From contig NZ_MUYK01000002.1 in the NCBI RefSeq assembly GCF_002155685.1, positions 124,001-188,000 on the forward strand: a DNA stretch of 64,000 nt, given 5' to 3'. The notes below the pieces were generated by a model. It did no database searches and was not told the DNA's origin. It saw nothing but the letters and a program-made list of their open reading frames with translations. Positions within the stretch are counted from its first letter, which is position 1; the number at the start of each line of letters is the position of its first letter. This DNA is from Erythrobacter colymbi (GTDB lineage: Bacteria > Pseudomonadota > Alphaproteobacteria > Sphingomonadales > Sphingomonadaceae). Positions 1-7,557 of the stretch are shown in pieces. The position numbers and the translations under genes were made by a program.

Positions 1-2
1 CC

Positions 3-980
3 ATCGCCGCTGCCTGCGCGCGGGCGTGCGACTGGCCCGATACCGTGCGCATCGCGGTCAACGTGCCGGTACCGCTGTTCCTCGCCGACGACTTCGTCAC
101 GCTTGTCGCCGATGCGGTGGATGCCGCAGGGATCGCGCCCTCGCGGCTCGAACTCGAGATCAGCGAGGCAGTGTTCTTCGGCGACGCCTCGGTGGTCGAC
201 CGCGCGCTGGCCGGACTGTTCAAGCTCGGGGTGCGGCTGACGCTCGACGAATTCGGCAGCGGCTATTCCTCGCTCGCCTACCTGCGCCGCGCGCCCTTCG
301 ATGCGATCAAGATCGACCAGAAGCTGGTCGCCGAGGCCGAACGCCACGACAGCCGCGAACTGGGCCTCGTGCGCGCGATCGTCGCGCTGGCGGGCGCGCT
401 CCAGATGGACACGATGGCCGGCGGCATCGAAAGCGCCGGCCTGCTCGCCGCGCTCACCGAATGCGGCGTGCGCTATCTCGAAGGCCCGATCTTCAGCGAG
501 CCGGTCGATGCGGCGATGGTCGCGTCGGAGATGGCGGACGGCGCCTGGAAGATCGACCCCGGCGCCGAACGCACCCGCCGCGCCCGGAGGCGCACGGTGT
601 TCCGCAAGATCCAGGTGATCCACGATGATTACGCCTACGAGGTCACCCTGCGCAATCTGTCGCGCACGGGCGCGCTGATCCAGGGCCTGGCCGATGTGCC
701 CAAGGGCACGCAGTTCGTGGTCGACCTCGGCGGCGGACAGCTGGCCGTGGCGACCGTGATCCGCTCCAACGGCGACGTGCAGGGGCTGGAGTTCGAGCAG
801 TCGCTGATCGAGGACGGATCGGGCGGCCTGTGTACCCGCAACCGCGTCTCGCCCTATGCGCTGGCGGCAGCAGGGACACCGCTCGCACCGCTGGCTCCGG
901 GCAAGTTCCTCGGGATCGATCAGGGCACCGCCGTTCCCAAGTTCGGCTATGCCGGCGCAGCACGTGCGGAGACGGTTTGA
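3..980 (+). CDS. EAL-PilZ cyclic-di-GMP protein, 3' part only
   Basis: The frame is open from the left edge, so the true start and the EAL signature itself lie outside the window. What remains is the C-terminal half of an EAL (c-di-GMP phosphodiesterase) domain followed by a PilZ domain. The conserved Asn (VN), the LELEISE strand and the AIKID lysine are present. Three usual metal or catalytic positions differ: DDFGTG reads DEFGSG, AEGVE reads AGGIE, and the late QG reads EG. PilZ follows from about base 570, with an arginine-rich entry (RRARRRTVFRK) and NLSRTG matching the D/NxSxxG motif. The protein probably binds c-di-GMP; whether it cleaves it is doubtful. It ends 66 bases before lepA on the same strand. 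Confidence 0.85.
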   Translation: MAAACARACDWPDTVRIAVNVPVPLFLADDFVTLVADAVDAAGIAPSRLELEISEAVFFGDASVVDRALAGLFKLGVRLTLDEFGSGYSSLAYLRRAPFDAIKIDQKLVAEAERHDSRELGLVRAIVALAGALQMDTMAGGIESAGLLAALTECGVRYLEGPIFSEPVDAAMVASEMADGAWKIDPGAERTRRARRRTVFRKIQVIHDDYAYEVTLRNLSRTGALIQGLADVPKGTQFVVDLGGGQLAVATVIRSNGDVQGLEFEQSLIEDGSGGLCTRNRVSPYALAAAGTPLAPLAPGKFLGIDQGTAVPKFGYAGAARAETV

Positions 981-1046
981 TCCCCCCAAGGCAGTTGCGT
1001 TTTTGGCGAATGACAATGCGGCGACCGGGCGCTACATCGCGCGGCG

Positions 1047-2864
1047 ATGACTGACCTCTCCCATATCCGCAACTTCTCGATCATTGCCCATATCGACCAC
1101 GGCAAATCGACCCTCGCCGACCGGCTGATCCAGTTCACCGGAGGTCTCACCGCGCGCGAGATGTCCGAGCAAGTCCTTGATAACATGGACATCGAGAAGG
1201 AGCGCGGCATCACCATCAAGGCGCAGACCGTGCGCCTTACCTATACCGCAAAGAACGGCGAGACCTATCAGCTCAACCTGATGGACACCCCCGGCCACGT
1301 CGACTTCGCCTACGAGGTCTCCCGCAGCCTTGCCGCCTGCGAGGGCGCGCTGCTCGTCGTCGACGCCGCGCAGGGCGTGGAAGCCCAGACCCTCGCCAAC
1401 GTCTACCAGTCGATCGAGCACGATCACGAGATCGTCCCCGTCATCAACAAGATCGACCTCCCCGCCGCCGAGCCCGACAAGGTCAAGGCCGAGATCGAGG
1501 ACATCATCGGCCTCGACGCCTCGGACGCCGTCCTCGCGTCGGCCAAGTCGGGCATCGGGATCGAGGAAGTGCTCGAGGCTGTCGTCGCCAAGATCCCGCC
1601 GCCCAAGGGCACCATCGAGGCGCCGCTCAAGGCCAGCCTCGTGGACTCGTGGTACGACCCCTATCTCGGCGTCGTGATCCTCGTGCGCGTGATCGACGGG
1701 AAGCTGACGAAGGGCCTCAACATCCGCTTCATGCAGGGCGGCACCCAGCACCTCGTCGACCGGGTCGGCTGCTTCACCCCCAAGCGCACCGACCTTTCCG
1801 AGCTCGGCCCGGGCGAGATCGGCTTCATCACCGCGCAGATCAAGGAAGTCGAACAGGCCCGCGTCGGCGACACCATCACCACGGTGAAGGGCGGGGCGAC
1901 CGAGGCGCTGCCGGGCTACAAGGAAGTCCAGCCGGTGGTCTTCTGCGGCCTCTTCCCGGTCGACGCCGCCGACTTCGAGAAGCTGCGCGAAAGCATCGCC
2001 AAGCTGCGCCTCAACGACGCGAGCTTCTCCTACGAGATGGAAAGCAGCGCGGCGCTCGGCTTCGGTTTCCGCTGCGGCTTCCTCGGCCTCTTGCACCTGG
2101 AAATCATCCAGGAACGCCTCAGCCGCGAATACGACCTCGACCTCATCACCACCGCCCCATCCGTGGTCTACCGCATCCACCTCGGCCATTCGAAGACCGA
2201 GGACGCCAAGACCATCGACATCCACAACCCCGCCGACTGGCCCGACACCAACCGGATCGAGTCGATCGAGGAGCCGTGGATCAAGGCGGTGATCTACACC
2301 CCCGACGAATATCTCGGCGCGATCCTGAAACTGTGCCAGGACCGCCGCGGCATCCAGACCGAACTCACCTATGTCGGCGGCCGCGCGCAGGTGAGCTACG
2401 AGCTGCCATTGAACGAAGTGGTGTTCGACTTCTACGACCGGTTGAAGTCGATCAGCCGCGGCTATGCCAGCTTCGACTACGAACAGATCGGCACCCGCGA
2501 GGGCGACCTCGTGAAGATGAATATCCTCGTGAACAACGAGCCGGTCGACGCCCTCTCGCTGATCGTCCACCGCGCCAACGCCGAAGAACGCGGCCGCGGC
2601 ATGTGCGAGCGCCTCAAGGACCTGATCCCGCGTCACCTGTTCAAGATCCCGATCCAGGCCGCGATCGGCGGCAAGGTGATCGCCCGCGAAACCATCGCCG
2701 CCCTGCGCAAGGACGTGACCGCCAAGTGCTATGGCGGGGACATCACGCGCAAGAAGAAGCTGCTCGAGAAGCAGAAGAAGGGGAAGGCGCGGATGCGGGA
2801 GTATGGCAACGTCTCTATTCCTCAGGAAGCCTTCATCGCGGCCTTACGCATGGGTGAAGAATAA
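1047..2864 (+). CDS. lepA: Elongation factor 4 (LepA), ribosomal back-translocase GTPase
   Basis: Translational GTPase of 605 residues, the usual length for LepA/EF4, which binds stalled or mistranslocated ribosomes and remodels the elongation complex. The N-terminus carries the G1 loop AHIDHGKST, followed by the switch region with [16 protein letters not shown] and the NKIDLP guanine-specificity motif. Domains II, III and V and the basic LepA-specific C-terminal domain ([15 protein letters not shown] near the end) follow. The ATG at 1047 places the GTPase domain at the very N-terminus, as in the family. It is followed directly by a cluster of inverted repeats that may act as its terminator. 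Confidence 0.98.
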   Translation: MTDLSHIRNFSIIAHIDHGKSTLADRLIQFTGGLTAREMSEQVLDNMDIEKERGITIKAQTVRLTYTAKNGETYQLNLMDTPGHVDFAYEVSRSLAACEGALLVVDAAQGVEAQTLANVYQSIEHDHEIVPVINKIDLPAAEPDKVKAEIEDIIGLDASDAVLASAKSGIGIEEVLEAVVAKIPPPKGTIEAPLKASLVDSWYDPYLGVVILVRVIDGKLTKGLNIRFMQGGTQHLVDRVGCFTPKRTDLSELGPGEIGFITAQIKEVEQARVGDTITTVKGGATEALPGYKEVQPVVFCGLFPVDAADFEKLRESIAKLRLNDASFSYEMESSAALGFGFRCGFLGLLHLEIIQERLSREYDLDLITTAPSVVYRIHLGHSKTEDAKTIDIHNPADWPDTNRIESIEEPWIKAVIYTPDEYLGAILKLCQDRRGIQTELTYVGGRAQVSYELPLNEVVFDFYDRLKSISRGYASFDYEQIGTREGDLVKMNILVNNEPVDALSLIVHRANAEERGRGMCERLKDLIPRHLFKIPIQAAIGGKVIARETIAALRKDVTAKCYGGDITRKKKLLEKQKKGKARMREYGNVSIPQEAFIAALRMGEE

Positions 2865-2875
2865 GGCCCTGAGTC

Positions 2876-3165
2876 CCCCTCCTCTTTAGAGGAGAGGGTA
2901 GGGGGTGGTGGCAAGCGCAGCGAGCGCGACGCTGCGCGCCGCGCAACCACCCCTCGATCCCCTCCTTTGAAAAGGAGGGGAGGATCGGCACCCATTCCTC
3001 CCCTACTGGGGAGGGGGACCACCGAGGGTGGTGGAGGGGCAAGCGCCATCCTCCGAACGTTTCACGCAAAGACGCGAAGACGCCGCTCTTCCCCCCTCCC
3101 GCTTGCGGGAGGGGCAGGGGGTGGGCGTGTCACAGGCTCGCTTCGCTCGCTCCCGAAACTAGGCC
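2876..3165. repeat. Cluster of GC-rich inverted repeats downstream of lepA (intergenic 2865-3185)
   Basis: This 321-base gap holds no convincing gene. It is filled by at least three hairpin units built on a CCCCTCC...GGAGGGG theme: 2876-2985 with CCTCTTTAGAGG and CCTCCTTTGAAAAGGAGG stems, 2990-3045 with CTCCCCTACTGGGGAG and an ACCACC/GGTGGT pair, and 3088-3165 with CCCTCCCGCTTGCGGGAGGG. The same theme recurs at 4796-4870 and 46144-46282. The units lie directly after the lepA stop codon and could terminate transcription. Confidence 0.85.
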
Positions 3166-3185
3166 CAGCAACTGAGCCTTGGCTT

Positions 3186-3968
3186 TTAATTTGGGGTCGC
3201 GCCATTCCACGCAAGTGAATAAGCTTCGAATTTGAGCCGGCCGGTTTCATCATCGACTTTCAGAACGGCCGCATGGGCGCGCTTTGCAAAATCTTTTATT
3301 GATTGTGTAAGTGACCACACGACTGTCTCGTCCACGATAATGAGTCGATCGTGAAGGCTTCTTGCTGGAGCCAGTCTCACGTTAAGCGGTCGAGTGTCTC
3401 CAAACTGGCCATTCCATCGCTGCGCCGCAGGCAACAGTGTCGTTTTAACAGATGAAGCATCGGCAAGTGCATTTATAACAACCCCCTCAGGTGTTGCTGC
3501 GAGGAAATCCGTTACAAACGTAGCGTCAAGGTACGGATCAACGACTAGTAAGTTTTGTTGTGCGCTTTCTAGAATCTTTGCAATTGCACCGTAGGCATTG
3601 ACCTCCTCACCTGCCGCAACAAAAGCGCCTTGAGCAGCAGTGGGCGCTCTGATTTCCGCATGAGCCAAAACTCGATATAGAACCGCTTGTATCTCGGCGC
3701 CTCCTTGGCTGCCTCTGCTCGAAACGAGCATTCTTTGTGCCAAGGAAAAATCTACGCCCTCTTTCACCAATTTCATCGCGTCAATAAGTGCTCCAAGTTG
3801 GCCGAGCCACTTTAGTGTTTCTGGAAGAACTTGACTAGTCTCACCAACTTTTCGGTAGTTTGGTTCTGTTTGGATAAGCGAACGGGCACGATTTAGCGCT
3901 TCAGTTGGATCAATCGGAATTAAGCCACTCATCATTCGCTCATAGCTATCTTGCGGTGAATTTGCCAT
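3186..3968 (-). CDS. PLD-like (phospholipase D fold) protein of unknown role
   Basis: A 260-residue protein whose C-terminal half looks like one phospholipase-D-fold repeat. LLVVDPYLDATFVTDFL resembles the strand before the active site, and LHDRLIIVDETVVWSLTQS fits a degenerate HxK(x)4D(x)nS motif with H206, R208 in place of Lys, and D213. A single motif suggests an active site shared between two subunits, or a non-catalytic fold. The N-terminal half is helical and unrecognised. The ATG at 3968 was chosen because an AAGGTAG ribosome site lies just upstream; an open frame continues to 4064. Its codons are clearly AT-richer than those of its neighbours, and it sits between a repeat cluster and a toxin-antitoxin pair, which suggests transfer. 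A nuclease, lipase or defence role is possible but unproven. Confidence 0.6.
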   Translation of the reverse strand: MANSPQDSYERMMSGLIPIDPTEALNRARSLIQTEPNYRKVGETSQVLPETLKWLGQLGALIDAMKLVKEGVDFSLAQRMLVSSRGSQGGAEIQAVLYRVLAHAEIRAPTAAQGAFVAAGEEVNAYGAIAKILESAQQNLLVVDPYLDATFVTDFLAATPEGVVINALADASSVKTTLLPAAQRWNGQFGDTRPLNVRLAPARSLHDRLIIVDETVVWSLTQSIKDFAKRAHAAVLKVDDETGRLKFEAYSLAWNGATPN

Positions 3969-4189
3969 TTGTCTACCTTGAATAATTAGGTAAAAGGTGT
4001 AAATTTTGAATGGTCTTCGCTGGTTGTCCGGACTGTTCCCAAATGATGAACAAATCGCTAGCATTATGCGTCGCGCAACGACTGCACTTATTATAGTCGC
4101 TTACTGTTTTCATCCAAGCGATGATGATCTGACTATGTTCCACGTCCCCACGGACGGTCTTCCGACCCGGAGAGAGTAGAGCGTCGAAA
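3969..4189. other. AT-rich intergenic stretch upstream of the PLD-like gene
   Basis: This 221-base gap has clearly lower GC than the surrounding chromosome and is continuous in composition with the PLD-like gene, so it probably belongs to the same acquired segment. The promoter of that minus-strand gene should lie here; TTTACA and TAATTATT elements occur just before its start but with poor spacing. No other gene was seen. Confidence 0.5.
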
Positions 4190-4489
4190 TCACACTCCCG
4201 TCAGCAGAAAATCCAGCGCCCCCAGCACCGTCTCGCCCTCGCTCGCCAGCGATTCCACCTTCGCCCCCAGCTCGCGCACCTCGACCGCCGCAAGAAACTG
4301 CGTCATCAGCACAAACCGCTCCCCGCCCACCACCAACACCGGATTCAGCCTGCGCGCAGGTTTGGGCGCGGCGCTTTCGGCAATCAGCGGCACCACCACA
4401 CGGGTTGTCAGCCCGTCGAGCAAATCCGCCTGACAATCGACCACCAACGCGCCGCCGCGTGCGAGGGCGTAGACGTCGAAGCGTGCCAT
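4190..4489 (-). CDS. ccdB: CcdB-family toxin
   Basis: A 99-residue protein with the CcdB layout: MARFDVY at the N-terminus, a VVVPLI strand, NPVLVVGGERFVLMTQ in the middle and a short hydrophobic C-terminus (LDFLLTGV). Family members poison DNA gyrase by binding GyrA and trapping the cleaved complex. The C-terminal residues that contact gyrase in plasmid F CcdB end in Trp-Gly-Ile; here the end is Thr-Gly-Val, so potency cannot be judged. The start ATG overlaps the stop codon of the upstream ccdA by one base (TGATG), the usual coupling of antitoxin and toxin. The gene is chromosomal, so it may serve as a stabilisation or stress module. Confidence 0.88.
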   Translation of the reverse strand: MARFDVYALARGGALVVDCQADLLDGLTTRVVVPLIAESAAPKPARRLNPVLVVGGERFVLMTQFLAAVEVRELGAKVESLASEGETVLGALDFLLTGV

Positions 4490-4749
4490 CAGAACAGGCG
4501 GCGATCCGCGAGGGGCAGGCCGTTGGCCTCCACCCAGTCATTCGCCGCCGCGACCGCCTCGCCGTTCTCGGCGAGCCAGCGCGCCGCCTCGGCCTCGCGG
4601 ATTGCATCGCGCAGGCCGCGTTCGGCGGCTTCGGACACGGTAATGCCGAGCCGCTTCGCGTCGGCGAGGTAATCGGGCCGGATCGTCATGGTCGTGCGCT
4701 TGCGCGGGCCGACGGCGGCGTCGCGGCGGGGGTGGGCGGGGTTGTTCAT
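4489..4749 (-). CDS. ccdA: CcdA-family antitoxin
   Basis: An 86-residue protein with a basic N-terminal part likely to form a ribbon-helix-helix DNA-binding domain (MTIRPDYLADAKRLGITVSEAAERGL) and a C-terminal tail that would bind the toxin (AEAARWLAENGEAVAAANDWVEANGLPLADRRLF in outline: WLAEN, ANDWVEANG, a typical CcdA ending). It is the first gene of the pair and is translationally coupled to ccdB. CcdA proteins neutralise CcdB and repress their own operon. An internal ATG at the MTIRPD position could give a shorter product; the longer form from 4749 is reported because it uses the first in-frame ATG. Confidence 0.88.
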   Translation of the reverse strand: MNNPAHPRRDAAVGPRKRTTMTIRPDYLADAKRLGITVSEAAERGLRDAIREAEAARWLAENGEAVAAANDWVEANGLPLADRRLF

Positions 4750-4761
4750 GGGGCGATGCTA

Positions 4762-4781
4762 TATGCATTGATCGTATGCAT
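4762..4781. promoter_or_regulatory. Paired TATGCAT boxes before ccdAB (candidate autoregulatory operator)
   Basis: Two copies of TATGCAT lie at 4762-4768 and 4775-4781, 13 bases apart, just upstream of the ccdA start on the minus strand. ATGCAT is itself palindromic. Ribbon-helix-helix antitoxins bind such short repeated boxes, so autoregulation by CcdA-CcdB is a reasonable inference. The region is AT-rich against a GC-rich background. Confidence 0.5.
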
Positions 4782-4795
4782 CAAGTGCAAGCCTC

Positions 4796-4870
4796 ACCCG
4801 CCCCTCCACCATCCTGCGGATGGTCCCCCTCCCCTGAAGGGGAGGACCATAGCCGCCTCGCCCCTAGGGG
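4796..4870. repeat. Inverted repeat related to the lepA-downstream cluster
   Basis: A hairpin-forming stretch with CCTCCACCATCC, GGATGGTCC, CCCCTCCCCTGAAGGGGAGG and CCCCTAGGGG elements. It belongs to the CCCCTCC-type family found at 2876-3165 and 46144-46282. It fills the gap between ccdA and the HTH gene, and its right edge supplies the last codons and the TAG stop of that gene. Confidence 0.75.
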
Positions 4871-5706
4871 CCGAACGAGCCATCCTTCGATGACGCGTCC
4901 GTCTTCGACGGTTCCTCCGTGCGCTCCGGGGCAGGCAACACCCGCAGCACCGGCGGATCGAAATGCGTCGAGGGGGTCTCGAGCGTCACTGCGGTGATCC
5001 GCACCGTCCGCTCGTCGGCATTCGTGGCGGCGAGGTCGCGGTCGCGCAGTTCGCAGAAGCGGGTGAAGGCGGCGAGGGTTTCCTCGCTGAGCGCGGCGCG
5101 GCGGGCGGGGCGTTCGCGCTCGACCTGGCGGCGGATGTCCATGATCTTGCGGTCGATGCTCGCGCGGATGTCGGCGGAGGTGACGTTGCCCTGCTCGGCC
5201 TCCCATTCCGCGCGCCACTGCTTCTTGAGCCGCGCAAGCTCCTGCTTGCCCACCGCGTTCATCGCCTTGGCGCCGCCGCCGGCGGCGAAGCGCTCGGGCG
5301 CGCGGTTGCGCAGGAGGAACATCAGCAGGCCGTCGTTGCGCTTGATGCGGGTGCCGACGAGCTTGCCGTAGGAGTAGACCGGCTCCTCGACGCCGTTGAG
5401 GGCGCGGTCCATGGCGACGTCCTCGATCCGCTGGATGCCGAGCTGGAGGGCGGCGTCCCAGGCGGCGCGGAACTCCTCGGCGCCGGGCTGGCGGCGCAGC
5501 TGGTAGGCGCCGACGCTGCTCATGTCGACCGCGCGGGCGGCGGCCTCGACCGAGCCGAGATCGGCGAGCGCCTCGATGAAGGCGCGCTGGCGGTCGGGGG
5601 TCCAGCCGTCGTGGCGGTTGCAGCGACGCGGGACGGGGGCGAAGGCGGGGAGCTCGCCGGCGGGAACGGGGAGGCGGGTGGTGCGCGGATCTTTCTTGCG
5701 GGTCAT
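4864..5706 (-). CDS. HTH protein resembling phage terminase small subunit, unknown role
   Basis: A 280-residue protein. Residues about 35-85 (GWTPDRQRAFIEALADLGSV followed by EAAARAVDMSSVGAYQLRRQ) form a helix-turn-helix of the type seen in small terminases and transposase-associated proteins. A charged helical middle (KKQWRAEWEAEQ, IDRKIMDIRRQVERERPARR) and a low-complexity Thr/Glu/Pro-rich tail follow. The ATG at 5706 was chosen because it starts a basic N-terminus (MTRKKDPRTTRLP); an open frame continues to 5811. No large terminase or other phage gene is nearby, so this is a stand-alone gene. I recall similar proteins scattered in sphingomonad genomes without a known function. The stop codon lies inside a dispersed palindrome. 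Confidence 0.6.
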   Translation of the reverse strand: MTRKKDPRTTRLPVPAGELPAFAPVPRRCNRHDGWTPDRQRAFIEALADLGSVEAAARAVDMSSVGAYQLRRQPGAEEFRAAWDAALQLGIQRIEDVAMDRALNGVEEPVYSYGKLVGTRIKRNDGLLMFLLRNRAPERFAAGGGAKAMNAVGKQELARLKKQWRAEWEAEQGNVTSADIRASIDRKIMDIRRQVERERPARRAALSEETLAAFTRFCELRDRDLAATNADERTVRITAVTLETPSTHFDPPVLRVLPAPERTEEPSKTDASSKDGSFGP

Positions 5707-5841
5707 GGGGAGGGGGACCTTTCCTTGGGGGGCCAGGAGAGGATCACAAAAACGCGGGGTAGGAAAATGTGGGGGCGCTGCGGGGGAGGGGGCGCGGCCT
5801 TCACTTCCCATTCACTCAGCCCCTCGTTATACGCTGCCTCC

Positions 5842-6618
5842 ATGCAATCGAAGCTCACCACCCGCGTCGCCTATGCCGCGCTCGCCGCCTTTACCCTCGG
5901 CTCCCTGTCGGCCTGCGCCGGGAGCGGGGAGGGCAAGGACGTCGCCTATGTCGCGCGCGATGTCGAATCGCTCTATGCCGAGGCGCAGCGGCGACTTGAC
6001 CGGGGCAACACCCTGCAGGCCGCAGCGCTGTTCGACGAGGTGGAGCGCCAGCACCCCTATTCGCCCTGGGCCCGCCGCGCGCAGCTGATGAGCGCCTTCA
6101 GCTATTACATCGCGCGCGATTACAACAAGGCGATCCAGAACGCGCAGCGCTTCCTGTCGATCCACCCGGGCAACAAGGATGCGCCTTACGCCTACTACCT
6201 GATCGCGCTCTCCTATTACGAGCAGATCAGCGACGTGAACCGCGACCAGAAGATCACCGAGCAGGCCCAGACCGCACTGCGCGAGGTCAACCGCCGCTTC
6301 CCGCAGAGCGAATACGCCGCCGACGCGCGGCTGAAGCTCGATCTTGTCGCAGATCACCTTGCGGGCAAGGAGATGGAGATCGGCCGCCATTACGAGCGCA
6401 TGGGCCTGTGGCTCGCCGCCGACATGCGCTTCCGCAACGTGGTCGAGAAGTTCGACACCACCAGCCACACCGCCGAGGCGCTGTTCCGCCTGACCGAGAC
6501 CAGCCTCGCGCTCGGCGTGCCGCAGGAAGCGACCAAGTATGCCGCGGTGCTGGGCGCCAACTACCCGGGCAGCGAGTGGTACGAGCGCGCCTACAAGCTG
6601 GTGAAGAAAGAAAGTTGA
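5842..6618 (+). CDS. bamD: Outer membrane protein assembly factor BamD (lipoprotein)
   Basis: A 258-residue lipoprotein of the BAM complex, which folds beta-barrel proteins into the outer membrane; BamD contacts BamA and the substrate on the periplasmic side. The signal peptide ends in the lipobox LSAC, with the lipidated cysteine at residue 25. The rest is a run of TPR-like helices: LYAEAQRRLDRGN, ALFDEVERQHPYSPWARRAQ, a conserved AFSYYIARDYNKA, and FLSIHPGNKDAPYAYY. Length and motifs match BamD/ComL. The start was set at the ATG that opens the signal peptide. After the stop, a GGCTGC-CTT-GCAGCC hairpin (6636-6650) sits in the convergent gap with the next gene. Confidence 0.95.
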   Translation: MQSKLTTRVAYAALAAFTLGSLSACAGSGEGKDVAYVARDVESLYAEAQRRLDRGNTLQAAALFDEVERQHPYSPWARRAQLMSAFSYYIARDYNKAIQNAQRFLSIHPGNKDAPYAYYLIALSYYEQISDVNRDQKITEQAQTALREVNRRFPQSEYAADARLKLDLVADHLAGKEMEIGRHYERMGLWLAADMRFRNVVEKFDTTSHTAEALFRLTETSLALGVPQEATKYAAVLGANYPGSEWYERAYKLVKKES

Positions 6619-6698
6619 TTGGGCCGGGCGCTTGCGGCTGCCTTGCAGCCGATGCAGCGCCTTTCACCACGGCTTGAGGGAGATCCCTCCGCCCCCTG

Positions 6699-7346
6699 TC
6701 ACCCCGCCATGATGATATCGTCGCGGTGATCGAGGCATTGCGCGGGCTTGTCGGCCTGCATTGCTTCGACCTTCGCAAAGACCTCGGAGAGATGCGCGGC
6801 CGTTTCGGCCAGCACGGCGCGGGGCAGCGCCACATTGTGGAGCACCGCGCCGGCCTTGTCCTGCACGATCAGCGTCACATCCTCCGCGCCCGCCAGCAGC
6901 GGAGCGAACTGCGCGCCGGTCAGCGTGACCGCGCCGCGCCCGCTGCTTTTCTCCCCGTAGAACAGCGGCCCCACCGACGCGCCATTGCCATGTAGCGTGA
7001 GCCATGCGCCTTCCGGCGGGACCGGGCGGAAGGGCGCGATGATGACGCTCGTCTCCACCTCCGGTGCGAAAAAGCCGCCCGCGCGGAACGCGGCGAGCTC
7101 TTCCGCCGTGCTGCCCGAGACGAAGCCCATCACGTGCACCCGTTCCTTACCGAACCAGGTCCAGTGACCCCACAGAGGAAATACGTCATCGTCGATCAGC
7201 CACGCGCTGTCGCCCGCGCTCTCTTCCAGCTGGCAATACCAGTCGGGCGCGCCCGCGCGGTCGGCGTGACCGACGGTCGCGCACCCCGCCAGCGCCAAAG
7301 CGCATCCCGCAAGGCCCGCAAGGCGAAGAGAGACAGCACGGTTCAT
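6699..7346 (-). CDS. Putative lipoprotein of unknown function
   Basis: A 215-residue protein with a clear lipoprotein signal: MNRAVSLRLAGLAG, then the lipobox LAGC with Cys22. The mature part has no motif I recognise. It contains tryptophan-rich PLWGHWTWFGKERVHVMGF and several strand-like segments, which suggests a beta-rich periplasmic or outer membrane-anchored domain. The start is the ATG before the signal peptide; an open frame extends further upstream without a better start. It diverges from the OprB-like porin, and the shared upstream region holds a LacI-type palindrome, so the two genes may respond to the same signal. This is inference from position only. Confidence 0.6.
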   Translation of the reverse strand: MNRAVSLRLAGLAGCALALAGCATVGHADRAGAPDWYCQLEESAGDSAWLIDDDVFPLWGHWTWFGKERVHVMGFVSGSTAEELAAFRAGGFFAPEVETSVIIAPFRPVPPEGAWLTLHGNGASVGPLFYGEKSSGRGAVTLTGAQFAPLLAGAEDVTLIVQDKAGAVLHNVALPRAVLAETAAHLSEVFAKVEAMQADKPAQCLDHRDDIIMAG

Positions 7347-7391
7347 CCCCCGATCCTGCACCCCGCACACCCCGGCGGCAAGCCGATTGGC

Positions 7392-7405
7392 TGCAACCGA
7401 TTGCA
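7392..7405. promoter_or_regulatory. LacI/GalR-type operator candidate
   Basis: TGCAACCGATTGCA is symmetric at 12 of 14 positions around a central CG, the layout of LacI/GalR-family operators. It lies 46 bases before the lipoprotein start (minus strand) and about 150 bases before the porin start (plus strand). No LacI-family regulator is encoded in the window. Confidence 0.5.
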
Positions 7406-7429
7406 CCCCGCCGCCCCATCCATCTGAAA

Positions 7430-7442
7430 TATCTTTAAGATA
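7430..7442. promoter_or_regulatory. Short perfect palindrome upstream of the porin gene
   Basis: TATCTTTAAGATA has 6-base arms around a single T. It is AT-rich within a GC-rich gap and lies 115 bases before the porin ATG. It could be part of a promoter or a binding site; the regulator is unknown. Confidence 0.35.
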
Positions 7443-7557
7443 CGCAGCCACACCGAGGCCTGCGGCGAGACCATCTTCAAATCCCCGTGAGAAACCGGCG
7501 CCATCGAAAGGTGTCGCAAGGGTGCGATGCCTGTGCGCTCGACCGTCGGGGTGTCCC

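Noticed and set aside
1032..2636. A 534-codon open frame antisense to lepA
   Set aside because: Low-complexity Leu/Gly/Asp/Val text and full overlap with lepA show it is a shadow frame.
4864..5706. Prophage remnant
   Set aside because: Only one terminase-like HTH gene is seen; no large terminase, portal, capsid or integrase gene and no att-like repeat was found.
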